In this document: piece after piece, positions 1 through 10,885 of the stretch
How the letters are laid out: every line of letters starts with the position of its first letter
Numbering within the stretch: the stretch's first letter is position 1
Assembly: GCA_019973155.2 (NCBI GenBank)
Contig: BPQB01000005.1
Location: forward strand, 124,001 to 188,000
Direction of reading: 5' to 3'
Origin: Phanerochaete sordida
Taxonomy: Eukaryota; Basidiomycota; Agaricomycetes; Polyporales; Phanerochaetaceae
Length of the DNA: 64,000 nt
Program-made: the position numbers and the translations under genes
Notes under the pieces: generated by a model
What the model was told of the DNA's origin: nothing
Databases searched by the model: none
What the model saw: only the letters and a program-made list of their open reading frames with translations

Positions 1-167
1 AGATAGATTCTCCTGGTGAACATGATCTGCAACGATCATGTCAGTATGACGAGCCCCTCGAAGTTGTTGTCCTCCTGGACGAGGATAAGCGAGAGGAACT
101 CGAGCTTGATGGGCAGTACAAAACAGAGATCGAGGCTGGCATCGCAGCGTTCGTGAACCTCCGGTGA
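1..167 (+). CDS. F-box family protein, 3' end only (5' part outside window)
   Basis: This is the last exon of a gene that enters from the left edge; it reads in frame to a TGA at 165-167. The frame is open from base 3 and encodes a tail ending EIEAGIAAFVNLR. The tail matches the C-termini of two complete F-box proteins in this window. It shares a hydrophobic stretch, then LDEDKREELELD (LDESRREELDLD in the gene at 586-3150 and FDASMRVELDDL in the gene at 17101-19718), then a short helix and the stop. The function is therefore inferred from paralogy, since no F-box is visible in this fragment. It stands head-to-tail with the next paralogue, so the two form a tandem pair. A splice acceptor may lie within the first 40 bases, so the exon's left limit is unknown. 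Confidence 0.75.
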   Translation, partial: IDSPGEHDLQRSCQYDEPLEVVVLLDEDKREELELDGQYKTEIEAGIAAFVNLR

Positions 168-585
168 TTGTAGAGCGAGGCGTAGTTTTTCTATGGATTC
201 TGTGAGTATGTCGTAGTTATGTCTTCTCAAATGTTTAAACATGTAGCCCCGAGCCTGATTCGGAATTGCGACGCGATTCGTCGTCTCAACGCATGTTTGC
301 TGAGTTTCTCGGAGGTAGCGAGCTTTTGGCGTCCACGACCTGTATCACAGAGGCCGCCAGTAGATCTTTGGACGCGCTCGAGACTTTTTGGGGCGAGGCC
401 TTGAGGAACGAAGTACACTTGTGAGCCGCGTCGCGTCGCACGCGAGCTCGTCGCGCTCATTAGTTTTTGTGACGGCAGCCGTTACTCGCGCGAGCGTGAC
501 GGAAACAGGTTTCGACGCGCTTGTCTTCCGCCTTCTTGCTTCCCCCCTTTCCCTCTTGCTCCTGGATCCACACCAGCGCACACAA
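168..585. other. Intergenic region between two tandem F-box genes
   Basis: 418 bp without a supported gene. It must hold the terminator of the upstream F-box gene and the promoter of the downstream one. The last 60 bp before the ATG at 586 are pyrimidine-rich, as is common in fungal core promoters. No clear TATA box was seen. Confidence 0.6.
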
Positions 586-3150
586 ATGTCTAGACCCAAG
601 CGTTCTGCAGCAAAGCGAGTGCGTCATGCTGCGGCGGACGACGATGACGACGGTCTCGACGCAAGCGTCGGAGAGCCTGAGGCGCGCCGCAGCCGAACGA
701 AGCGTCCCCGTCGCGGCAGAGATTCGCGAGCAGGTCTTGAGAAGCTCATTGACATGCCTCTTGATGTCATCTACCTGGCAAGTGCTGCCAGGCTCGAGAA
801 GTATTGCTCTGCCTAACGCCACTCCATACCTCCCAGGTCGTATGTCATTTACATCCGCTCGACCTTCTTCACCTGGCAAGGACATGCAAGAGCCTGCGCG
901 GATTCTTCATGTCTCGCGACTCTGAACGCTTCTGGAAAGCTGCAGCTAGAACACTGGGTGACCTTCCACCCCCACCCGAAGCTATGAGCTGGCCTGCCTA
1001 CACGGCCTTCATGTTCTCTTCAACCTGCCAGGTGAGTCGGTCGGCAACGTTGCGTCTAAAGCTGGGCTTACCATATGCACCACACATCAGAATTGCGGAA
1101 GAGGGAGCTGCGAGGCCATGTTCTGGGACTGTCTGGCACGATATTGCCCTTACTGTAAGCTTAAGTGCGTACTCAATGCTCGTAGGCTGGCCACATTTCG
1201 GCTGGCTGATCTGGTGCCAGGATCTCCGTGTTGCACACCCGCAAGTACGACGCAGTCAGGACTTTGGGAACAGCACTTGAAGGGGTGAACATTCCGTTTC
1301 CGTTGGACCAAATCCCACTACACTTCGCCATACCTGTCATGGACACGGAACAGAAGAAGTTTGAAGGCGACGGCATCAGTGGGTCGATTACTGTTCTTCT
1401 CGTGGCCTGCATGCGAGTCACATTCAGTGGAGGCTTTCAAACAACACGAGGGCTGGAGCTACTCCCGCATTGAACTCGACAAGTTGCGGGCTTCCATGAC
1501 CACCCTGCCACCCGAGGATGTATTCGGGTTCATTCAGGCCAAAGCCAAGGCGCTGCGGACCAGACGTGATGTATGCATTGTCTTGTTCTTCACATGCACG
1601 ACACGTCCTGACGATATCTTGCAGCAAACGCCGTCTCTCGTGCAGTGGAAGAAAGAGGACAAAGCTCTTCGCGCCGGTGAACGACAGCAACTACTAAATT
1701 CTAGATACGAAAGGTGCGCAAATCATGCTGAAGCCGCGGTACTTCCCAATTCCAAAGACATCCTCGCGTAGCATCAGGCAAAAGCTCGTCGAGCTAGGCT
1801 GGGAAGAAGAGCTAGACATCCTCGGTCCCAGGGCGCTTTCTTTGCACCCGCTGGTTGCACAAGCGAAGTCGCTGACGGATAGAAGTATGTTCACTGTCTT
1901 TTGATCCGCGTATGACGCTCACTGGGCCGACTATCGTTAGTTTGGGCGAATATACGTCCGCAGCTGGTGGCCTTGCTGTTCGAGTGCCAGCAGGACCGGC
2001 TTGCCGAGGAGCGTGCCCCAATAATTGAGCAAAGGAAAGCCGTCCTCGACGACGTTGTGCACGCTATCGAACCCAAGGTCCGGTATCGCGCAGCACCCTC
2101 TTTGTACGAAGTCGCGGTCGGAATACCCCGAGTGCTGGACACGCTCAAGCTGCCGCCCGACGTCGCCGTCACCGCCGAGAGCTTCGCGTTCCTGGCGACC
2201 GAACTCCCCGACTTTGTGGAGCAGTGGACAATAGACATATGCGAGCAGCTCGAAAGCCGGATCCGGGCGAAGATCGACCTGGCCGCGGACACAGAGCCGC
2301 TCCGGCTCGCGATCGCGAGCAGTTGGCGATGCATACGCTGTTCCCGGCACCTCAGGACTCAAGAATTCACCGCCCACCGCTGCTACACGCACCCCAAGCC
2401 AGTCGTCCGTACACGCGACTACTGCAAGGAGCTGCTCGCCGACATGCTGCCCACGCACCGCCTCGACCTGGCCGACTTCGCGGATGAAGTTGAGTTCCTG
2501 CAGCAGATCGTCGCGAAGTGCGGGCACGACCCGAAGACGGCGACGGTGGCGGAGATGAACGCGTCGTCCGCACGCGTGACGTGCCCGATGCACAACCCCG
2601 AGGGCGCGGTCTGCTTCATGACGTGGAAGACCATGGTGAGCGCGCACATTTTGCAGTGGCAGACGGCCAACCCCTTGCTGAGGCTGAAGCACTGCCCAGA
2701 TAGCGCATGTCAGACAAAATATGTGGGCGCTGCCCTCATGCGGACTAGAAGAGCTCGAGGCTGTCCCGGAGCAGTTCTGCGCGGCGGCGCGGCCCCTAGA
2801 AGAAGGGCTGGCGCAGCTCGACCGCGAGTTTCCCGCGGCCAAACATCGGGGTCTCAGCATCTGGCGTTGTGGCATCTGTCTGGACACGCCCCCGGAGGAC
2901 TACTTGGACGTGGAAGACCATATGATGAGACAGTAAGTAAACACACTTGACATCAGATAGGACGGCTGCTCATCTGCGTAGCCACCGCCGCCTTTCTGCG
3001 GCGGACGCTGACAACATCGTGCTCGCGCACGAGGGTCCGATTGTCTTGGATGAGAGCAGGCGCGAGGAGCTGGACCTGGACCAAGGGTTCAGGTCGTATC
3101 TGGATGGCGGCCTCGCGGCATTTGCTACGCTGGACCAGGGAGACTCGTAG
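586..3150 (+). CDS. F-box protein, full-length family member (686 aa, 10 exons)
   Basis: Predicted substrate adaptor of an SCF ubiquitin ligase. Model: join(586-777, 837-1031, 1091-1164, 1221-1378, 1428-1570, 1625-1713, 1772-1884, 1941-2635, 2700-2932, 2982-3150). The N-terminus is basic and acidic, with a run of Asp near residue 18. The F-box follows at about residues 54-100, with LIDMPLDVIYL joined to HLHPLDLLHLARTCKSLRGF. A Cys-rich segment comes next (NCGRGSC, then CLARYCPYC), probably metal-binding. The rest is a long charged region with two further Cys/His clusters around CIRCSRHL and CGICLDTP. Intron 1 has a GC donor (GCAAGT) and a CTAAC branch site. Exon lengths 195, 74, 143, 89 and 113 recur in the paralogue at 17101-19718, which fixes the model. 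The last intron is short (49 nt in this model) and its acceptor is uncertain. The substrate is unknown. Confidence 0.88.
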
Positions 3151-3294
3151 ACGATGCAGATGTTCTAATATACAATGACTTTTTGGTCACATTCATGCTA
3201 TTTTTACATGCTTCTGTTCGTACAACAACACTGAAGTCCGTTTTATACCTGTACACCCGTCGTTTTGCGCCCTCCCTCGCCACGCGCCTCTAGT

Positions 3295-5251
3295 CTAGCA
3301 CGGCTTGGCGTAGGTGCCGTTGTACGTGCTCGCGCTGCCCTCGGGGAGCTTGCCGTGGTGGGCCTCGGCCGAGCGGTGGCCGTCGAGCGACGCGAGCGCG
3401 CGCACGGGCGAGTCCTCCTGTGAGAGCGAGTCGGCGATCTCGACGATGTCCGCGACGAGGCGGTCGACCATGTCCGCCGTGACGCTCTCGCGCACGACGA
3501 CGCGCAGGATCTCGATGTTCTCCAGGTCCGGCGCGAGCTCGTAGTTCGGCACGATCCAGCCCTTGGCGCGCAGCAGCGTCTGCACCCACTTTTGCTGCAC
3601 GTCCGGGTTCTGCGCGCGGTACTCCTTCGAGAAGCGGAAGGAGACGACGGGCAGGCCGGCTTGGTAGTTCTGTGGGTCTTATCAGCGCGGTGCGCTTTGC
3701 GCGACAAGTAGGACCACGTACCTCGACATTGCCCTCGTCGAACCCGACGGCGCCCTTGACGGCAGTCGCCAAGCTCTCGATAGGGCGGTGGATGTCACTA
3801 AGGACCTCGAACAGCCCGCTGTTCTCCAGGGCCCTGCTGAGCAGACGTGCGTTCTTCAGGTCGTCAAGCGCGACCGCCTTGTATCCCTCGAAGCCGAGGT
3901 GCAGGAAGTTGAAGTACTGCGCGATGATCGGATGCGCAGGACGCGAGAAGTTGAGCGAGAACGAGTACTCGACGGAGCCGAGGTAGTGCAGCTCGAAGAT
4001 GAGGTCCTTCGGCAGGAATTCCTTCGACCGCCAGACGACCCAGCCGACACCGACGTACGACAGGCCGAACTTGTGTCCGGAGGCGTTGATGGACACGACA
4101 CGCGGGATGCGGAAGTCCCATGGGAGCTTGGGAGTCGCGAAAGGCGCGACAAAGGCACCCGAAGCACCGTCGACGTGGATGGGGACGGAGTGACCGGTCT
4201 TGGCCTCGTACTCGTCGAGGAGGTCGGACATCTCCTTCACTGGCTCGTAGTGACCGGTGTAAGTGCCTAAGATAGTTCGTCAATGTTTGCACAAAAATGA
4301 GATTGAGGTGAGCCGTACTTCCGAGGATGACATAGACACCAATGGTGTTCTCGTCCACGTACTGCATCGCCTTCTTGGGGTCCAGGCGGTAGTGGCTCTC
4401 GTGCGAGATGGGCACGAGCCTGCACTCGACCTCGAAGTACCGCGCGAACTTCTCCAGCGCGACCTGGGCGTTGGCACCCATGACGATGTTCGGGCCGGGC
4501 TCGTGGATCGACTTGCCTGCAGCCTTGCGCTTCTCCTGCCAGATGCGCTTCATGGCGAGGCCGCCGAGCTGGATGGCCTCGGATGAGCCCGTCGTCGCGG
4601 TGCCGATTGCGTTCTGCGCGTCGGGAGCGTTCCAGAGGTTGGAAAGGATGGAGATGCAGCGCGTGTGGATCATCTCTGTGCGCATACAGTCAGTCAGTCA
4701 ACGCGTACAACGGCAATCCAGGTGGATGTGTGCGCACGCGTCATGGGGTACTCGTCCTGGTCGATGAGGTTCTTGGACAGGTTCTCCATCATGAGCTTGT
4801 TCGCCTCCTCGGGCATCCAGGTGTGCACGAACGACGCGAGGTTCAGGTTCGGCGAGCCGTCGAGTGTGAGCTCATCGTGGATGATTTGGTACGCGGTCTT
4901 CGCGTCCGCACCCTAGACACGACGCGTCAGCGATGGCCGCGACGAACGCGTCGATGGCAAAGCGCACCTTCGCGGGTATCTTGTACTTGGGCACCGTCGC
5001 AGTGCCGTAGCGCGCGCCATACGGGCTCGTCGTCTGGTGCTTCGCTGAGCTGTGGAGACGGTGCTTGTGGCCGTGGACGGTGTCGTGGTCCTGTTGCGCA
5101 CATGAGTCCTCGGCGCACTCGCCGACGGGGCATTCGGACGTACCTGAGCCTGCTGGATGAGCAGGTCGGGGTTGATTCCCTAGAGCACGGTGTGTAAGCG
5201 TCGACGCGTACGGCGTGCATACGGAGCACGACAGACCTTGGAGAGAGGCAT
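3295..5251 (-). CDS. GAD: Glutamate decarboxylase (541 aa, 7 exons)
   Basis: PLP-dependent decarboxylation of L-glutamate to GABA; cytosolic, feeding the GABA shunt and acid or oxidative stress responses. Model: complement(3295-3669, 3722-4266, 4319-4675, 4738-4912, 4968-5090, 5144-5179, 5237-5251). The family signatures are present: [18 protein letters not shown] near the N-terminus, [25 protein letters not shown] at 266-274, and the PLP lysine in SGHKFG (Lys301). Length and order match fungal GAD. The first exon is only 15 nt (MPLSK) and the second 36 nt; both are required for frame and were placed from GT/AG sites. The gene is tail-to-tail with the F-box gene (144 bp apart). A TATAAAA lies 71 bp upstream of the ATG. 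No calmodulin-binding tail could be confirmed. Confidence 0.95.
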
Positions 5252-6454
5252 GGCTGCGCGGTGGTGAGATGTAAGAAAGAGGGAAAGGATCCTGGAGGCC
5301 GTCTCTGGCGCGAGCAGCGAGTTTTATAGGACGACACGATCTGAAATTGGGTGCACGGTGGTTCTGACGACATAGAGCGCGGCCAGAAATAGCGTAGCAA
5401 GGAGTCTGCCATCGCCCCGCCGACGTCATGCCCATTCGCCCACACCGCCCGGCAGATCGCTCTCCCTCCCCATCCTCTGCTCACCCCGAACACCGACGCC
5501 AGCCGACGCCCGCGAGAGCTGCTCCAAGCCCCTGCGCGAGTATCGTTGACACGGCCTCGTATTTCACCGCGCAGCGGGCGACGAGAATAGAGGCACGGAC
5601 AGGGTCTGTGCGGATGTCGCGGTGACGCGTGAGGAACGCGGCAGAATGTGCGCACACGCCTCGCGGCACACGCAAGGCCGCGCCCACCATGCGTATCATC
5701 AGCTGTCTGCGGGACAATGGCTCTCTTCTTGGAGTCGTTCCTGGCCGTAGCGTTCAAACCACAGCACACGTGCAGATGCCCACCGCAAAGTGAGCAGGAG
5801 GAGCGCGATGGAGTGCAATAGATGGGACAGATAGCAACGACAGAAGCTGCACAGGCTTCTGGACCTGCTGCTGCGGGCCTAGTTCTTCCAGAGTCGCGCA
5901 CAGCAAGTGTCATGCACAGAGAGTTGGCACGGTTTCACGGGTGCGGATACAGTTCTGCGTGGGACAGACGAAGGGATGAGAACCCAACGCGTCGTATGCT
6001 CAGAGATCGCAGTCGTAGCCAATGCACGGACGACACCGTGCATAGGCTGTCTCTCTCGGTGTAGGTAGAGGCCCGATGCAGGCTGCTTTGATAGAAGATG
6101 GTGGTGGGGATGAAAGGCAGCTCATTAATTACTTGGTGTGGATGGTGAAGTGTGGATCACCCAGGATGAACGATGGACTACGCGGGCCCAGAAAAAAACG
6201 ACAGCACCTTTCGCATTGACACGAGCCATCCCCAGACGGCAAAGTATGGGGAGAGTGTGACTGCAAGACCGGGGACGCAGGAGAGTCGCGGGAAGAGGCA
6301 AGACCGCACGGGTACGCAGGCGCCCAAGCAGCGGAACGGATGATGGCGCCTGGAGGCGGCATCCACGCCGCGCTCAGCCTGGCCCCGTCCACCACCTTCC
6401 CTGAACCGCCCGACGCCCGCCGTCCCTCTCTGCTGGACAGCACCCCGCGACACC
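5252..6454. other. Divergent intergenic region, GAD and PET100
   Basis: About 1.2 kb between the start codons of two divergent genes. Apart from the GAD TATA box no gene, RNA or repeat is supported. Open frames here lack coding features or paralogues. Confidence 0.55.
5322..5328 (-). promoter_or_regulatory. TATA box of the glutamate decarboxylase gene
   Basis: TATAAAA read on the minus strand, ending 71 bp upstream of the GAD start codon at 5251. Position and sequence suit a core promoter element; this is inference from motif and distance only. Confidence 0.5.
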
Positions 6455-6853
6455 ATGGGCGGCCCCAACCTCGAGGTGTTCAAGTTCGCGACGTACGTCT
6501 TCCTGCCCATCCTCGTGATGGCGCACTTCGGGAACCCCGAGTGGTACCAGAAGAACGTGCTCCCGGTGGGTGTTTGCGGGTCGTCGGCTGGGAGGCGTGG
6601 GGCTGACGGGCTGGGTGTGCAGTACAAGGACAAGATCTTCCCGCCTGAGGAGAACCTGGTCCGGGTGAGTGTGCCTCCCTGTGCTTGTCCGCTTTGTGCG
6701 CCGAGCAGCACTTCTGACCATGGCCCCCTGCAGAACCTGCCCAACGACCAAGTGACCCTTAGGGAAGAGCTCGCACGCATAAAGGCCGAGCGGCTTGCAG
6801 CCAAGGCGCAGCGGGAGCGTCAGGCCGCCGAGGCCGCCGCGAAGCACCTGTAG
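6455..6853 (+). CDS. PET100: Mitochondrial cytochrome c oxidase assembly chaperone PET100 (90 aa)
   Basis: Small inner-membrane chaperone required for assembly of cytochrome c oxidase. Model: join(6455-6565, 6623-6664, 6734-6853). The N-terminal motif MGGPNLEVFKFATYVFLPIL, followed by a short membrane segment and NPEWYQKNV, is the PET100 signature. The second exon encodes KDKIFPPEE, matching the conserved WPPE-type region. The third is a basic and acidic Glu/Arg/Ala helix (LREELARIKAERLAAK), as in other family members. Length is typical (about 75-110 aa). It is convergent with the serine dehydratase gene, with 124 bp between stop codons, so the two 3' UTRs probably overlap. Confidence 0.9.
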   Translation: MGGPNLEVFKFATYVFLPILVMAHFGNPEWYQKNVLPVGVCGSSAGRRGADGLGVQYKDKIFPPEENLVRVSVPPCACPLCAPSSTSDHGPLQNLPNDQVTLREELARIKAERLAAKAQRERQAAEAAAKHL

Positions 6854-6977
6854 CTTTTACGACTCGCGCACGCACACGTTCGCAGTCAAAAGGGGGCTAG
6901 TTACGCCAAAGCTCCGGGGATATACAAAGAGGATTTCTACATTGTAAGATATCGTTGCTGTCGTTTGCTGTCCGTCT

Positions 6978-8265
6978 CTACTGTTTTGGCACACTCCACT
7001 TCTCGCCGTTGCACCAAACGTCCCACGCCGGCGCCGGGTCGGCCGCCGAGATCTGCTTGAACTCGATGAGGTCTGCGACGGACGTCTTGAAGCCGCCGCA
7101 CACGATGAAGATGACCGTGCGCCGCGCGCCGTCCGCGCGCGGCGGGACGAGCTTGTCGAAGAGCTCCTTGTTGTACGCCGGCGCGAGCGTCGTCGCGCAC
7201 GCGAGCTCGACCATGACCTTGTGCTCGTCTGCGCGTGCCGTGAGACCCGGGTGACAGCGCGAGCTGAGGGCGGCGCACCTGCAAAGCGCCACGCGACGCC
7301 CATCGCCATCTCGTCCGAGACCGTCGCGGACACGACGGGGCCCTCGCGGTCGAGCGCCATGCGCACGATGCCGGGGCTTGGCCACGACGCGCCGAGGCTC
7401 GTCGCGCGCGAGCGGAGCTCCGGCAGCTGCGCGACGTCGACGCCGTGGTCCGCGTCGTGCAGCACGCTGGCGCCCGCGGGCGGGGGGCGCGGCGCGCCCG
7501 CGAAGCCGCTGCGCGCGCTGAGCGCGAGCGACGCGTAGAAGCAGTTCGAGCCGTGCGTCTCCATCGCGACGAGCGGGACGGCGCCCCAGCCGACGCGCTC
7601 GCAGCCGACCATGACGCCGCCCGCGAGCCCGCCGCCGCCGACGCAGCACACGACGGCGTCGGGCGGCCGCGCCTGCGCCGCCGCGGGCAGCTGGCGCGCG
7701 CACTCCTTCATCATCGACGCGTGCCCGTCCCAGAGCACGGGGTCGTCGTACGCCTGCACGAGCACGCTGCACACACGGTCAGCACGCGCTGGCGCCGGGA
7801 GGGCAAGAGGAAGAGGGTGCGCACGCGTCGGGGTCGGCGGCGACGAGCTCGCGCGCGGCGTCGAGCGCGTGCTGGTAGATGGTGCCGCGCTGGACGACGT
7901 GCGCGCGCTGCATCGCGAAGAAGGCGAGCGTGCTCGGGGCCGCGCCGCACGGGACGACGATCGTCGTGCGGAGCCCGAGCGCGGCGCCCGCGCAGGCCGT
8001 CGCGAGGCCCGCGTTCCCGCCCGACGCGGCGACGAGGTGCACGCGCGGGCCGCGCGCGGCGCGCGCGCGCTGCACGAGGTGCGAGACGCCGCGGAACTTG
8101 TACGACTGCGAGGGCTGCAGGAACTGCGGGGCGCGTCAGCGGGCGGCGGACGGGCGGGAGAGCGGTGGGGCGCACGTCGAGCTTGAGGTAGACGTCGGCG
8201 CCGAGCGCGTGGGAGATGTGCTTGGAGTGCACGAGCGGGGTCTCGAGGTAGAGCGGCGTGTCCAT
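6978..8265 (-). CDS. Catabolic L-serine/threonine dehydratase (375 aa, 4 exons)
   Basis: PLP enzyme that deaminates L-serine to pyruvate or L-threonine to 2-oxobutyrate (fungal CHA1/SDS family, fold type II). Model: complement(6978-7228, 7279-7766, 7825-8123, 8176-8265). It starts MDTPLYLETPLVHSK, the usual substrate-binding lead. The PLP lysine is Lys39 in QSYKFRG at the beginning of exon 2. The cofactor-phosphate and substrate loop ASGGNAG and the glycine loop VGGGGLAGG are both intact. The C-terminal part ends in VIFIVCGGF. Exon GC content is very high. TATATATA sits about 37 bp upstream of the ATG. A metabolic role beside GAD is possible, but the two genes are not obviously co-regulated. 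Confidence 0.92.
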
Positions 8266-8733
8266 CGTGCGCTGTGTGTGTCTGTGCGCGGGTGGTGGTG
8301 GTATATATACCGCGTAGGCGAGTCAGCGTGCTCGCCCTGATAAACCCGCGGAGGTCCGTGTGTAAGCCAGCAGGCGCCCGTGCGCTGCTTGGTGAGCCTC
8401 GCGCTGATCGCTAATGCGCGCGACGCGAGGGCGGGAGAGGCACATTGCACAGACGGTGCACGTACGCGGAGCGTCCGGCACGCAACGCGACGGTTCGCGA
8501 ATCAGCTCGCGTCGTTCGTGACGAATAGTGTGCGTATGTACATGCGGGGCTCGCAGTCTAACGCTGTCTAGATTCCACAATGACTCGTCGCAGAAAATCC
8601 AGGTGTGATAGCAGGGGTGCTAGTGTACATGCAAGTCAATGCGCGAGTCACCTTGACTCGAGCGCAGGGGTCAGGAGGGCTCGCCGTCGGGCGAATTGCC
8701 CGTGGGGGCGCACAGGTCTGCGTGGTATATGTG
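8266..8733. other. Intergenic region upstream of serine dehydratase
   Basis: 468 bp between the dehydratase start and the stop codon of the next minus-strand gene (MFS transporter). It holds a TATA box at 8302-8309; nothing else is supported. Confidence 0.55.
8302..8309 (-). promoter_or_regulatory. TATA box of the serine dehydratase gene
   Basis: TATATATA about 37 bp upstream of the start codon at 8265. It is a palindromic motif; assigned to the minus-strand gene because no plus-strand gene follows. Confidence 0.45.
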
Positions 8734-10885
8734 TTATGGCGAGGTCGGCTCTTTGGTTTGCTCGCCGGCGGGCTTCCCCTTCTCCTGGACGGTCTCAAGC
8801 GGCGACGCGACGAGGGTCGGGCCGCCGAGCTGCCTGCTCGCGAACTTCGACCTGCTCCGGATGAGCGGGCCATACCTCTGCGCTCCGTCAGCCCCGCACC
8901 CCCCACCCAAGCACGAGGGCGACTCACGAAGAAGAGGAACGGCAGCGGCATGCACGCGAGCGAGAGGAACGCGAACACGCTCGCGGCCCACGCGGCGCCG
9001 AGGCGCGCGTACATCGCGGGGCTCACGAGCGGGAAGACGGCCGCGAATATCGAACGCAGCACGACGGTCGACGCGATCGCGCTCGCGCAGTAGATCGTGT
9101 ACGCGTCCATGATGTACTGCACGATGCCCTGCATGATCTGCGCGATGCCGCACCCGAACGGGAAGCCGCCGAGGATCGGCACGATCCAGTGCGTCGGCGG
9201 CAGGCTCGTCCTGCGGCGCGGTGAGCGCGGCGCATGCGCGCGGGGAGGCGGACGTACCACGCGAACCAGAAGAGGCCGAGCGGGCAGAGCACGGCGCCCA
9301 TCATGGGCATGTAGAGGCGCGCCTCGGGGGGCGCGCGCCCGCTCTCGCTCTTGCGCATCGCGGCGTAGTACAGGCGGTTCTGGTACGGCGCGAGCGCGGT
9401 GCCGAGGACGACGCCGGCGCCGACGCCGAGGAAGGCGAGGCCGCCCTCGCCGGGCGAGAAGCCGCGCGCGCCCTGGAAGACGAGCGGGAAGGCGGCGAAG
9501 AACGCGTAGAGCGTCGCGTACACGATCGCGATGTAGAGCGCGAAGAGCAGCACGATCGGCTCCGTCGCGAGGAACACTGGCGCGGCGTGAGATGTCATGC
9601 GGGCGCGGGGCGCGGGGAGGGGGCGTACCGAAGGGGCGCTTCAGGCTCAGCAGCATCAGCTGCCGCAGCGACTTGGTGCGGCCGACGTCGAACGTCGAGA
9701 CGTAGGCCTCGCCGGTCTGCTTGCGGAGCGTGCGTGCGCGGCGCCGGAGGAGCGCGGGCGCGTACTGAAAATGGGGGTGGCGCGTCAGCGCGTCAGGCGG
9801 GCGCGGGAGAAGGCAGGCGACGGCCGCACCGTTTCCGACATGACGATAAAGCCGAATACGAGCGAGAGCGCGGAGAAGATGAACATGAGCCAGAAGTTGA
9901 AGCGCCAGCCGAGCCGTGTTTCTACGATCCACCCGCCGACGATGGGGCCGATGACGGGGCCCATGAACGGCGCGGTAGCGTAGACTGAACGCGTCAGCGT
10001 ACCACAAACGAAAAGCTATAATGAACCGGCTGCATACTGGCAGAGACTACGCCTCGATCTCGTGCGACCCACATGTCGGCCAACACACCGCTTGCGTTTG
10101 TCAATGCTGTAGTGGGGTTAGCGCAACTTTTTGTGGGGTAACATAGTGAACAGCATACGCGATGACCCAAAGATGCCTGCGAGCATACGGGTCGTGAGGA
10201 TTGTCGCAGTGTTGTGGCCCAGTGCACCTCCTAGATGGAACATTGTGTATACGCTGTATGTCAACAAGAACACTCTGCGCTGATTTTGACGGGTTAGTGG
10301 TCAGGATTCTGCTGCAGGCCCATTGGACGCTTGACGACTTACCCTGCCATACACCTAGACCTAGCGGTCAGATGACTTGCGCACGTTAACGAGGGAAGAG
10401 CACGCACCTCGCTTATGGGGGCGAAGAATAAAGGTCTAGTATATCCTTTAGCTATCGCCGGCGCCGAGCAGCACACTGAACTCACCCTAGGCCGAACCCA
10501 AGCACATACAATGACACGCCAAGGATTGCAACTTCTTTGGACATGTGCAGCTCTTGGGCCATAGATTCAAGGCCCCCGGAGTATGAACTGCTGCAGAAGG
10601 AGACGGTCCATGTTCCGATAGCCAGCTACGGGCGGTGAGCTCAGCGGAGACAGCCATTGAATGCACAGCTACCTGCATGGTGATGATCCATCTCCGCCGT
10701 CTAGACCAATTGTAGGGGTTCTCTGGGTCGCCGATATCCCAGTCGACGACGTACGGATCCTCGGGGGTACCCTGGCCGGGGAACCTGCGTGGGACAGGCT
10801 GGTCCGCCTGGAAATCAGCCTTCTCGCTTTTCACGGACGCAGACTCCTCCTCGTCGCGCGCACGCGGTTCGAGCTGGAGCGGCAT
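8734..10885 (-). CDS. MFS transporter, DHA1 (drug:H+ antiporter) type (539 aa, 11 exons)
   Basis: Proton-coupled multidrug or metabolite efflux permease of the plasma membrane. Model: complement(8734-8877, 8928-9210, 9258-9576, 9629-9764, 9830-9984, 10038-10106, 10159-10279, 10343-10354, 10408-10435, 10486-10625, 10673-10885). The cytosolic N-terminus carries DPYVVDWDIGDPENPYNW, the usual DHA1 lead-in. It is followed by LGPLFFAPISE-VYGR (motif A region) and ATAPFMGPVIGPIVGGW (motif C, the antiporter signature). The C-terminal half has IVPILGGFPFGCGIAQIMQ and a short polar tail. About 12 membrane spans are implied. The 12-nt exon encoding VYGR and the 28-nt exon before it are both forced by conserved protein sequence. 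The substrate cannot be told from sequence. Confidence 0.9.

Noticed and set aside
2933..2960. 28-nt intron at the end of the first full F-box gene
   Set aside because: Too short for a spliceosomal intron; the acceptor at 2981 gives a 49-nt intron in the same frame.
8568..10007. 479-codon minus-strand frame across the MFS transporter
   Set aside because: It mixes real exons with introns read through in the wrong frame; the spliced 11-exon model explains the conserved sequence better.
3295..10885. Metabolic gene cluster including GAD, serine dehydratase, MFS transporter and alpha-xylosidase
   Set aside because: The enzymes belong to unrelated pathways, are on mixed strands and are interleaved with a mitochondrial assembly gene; no core biosynthetic enzyme is present.
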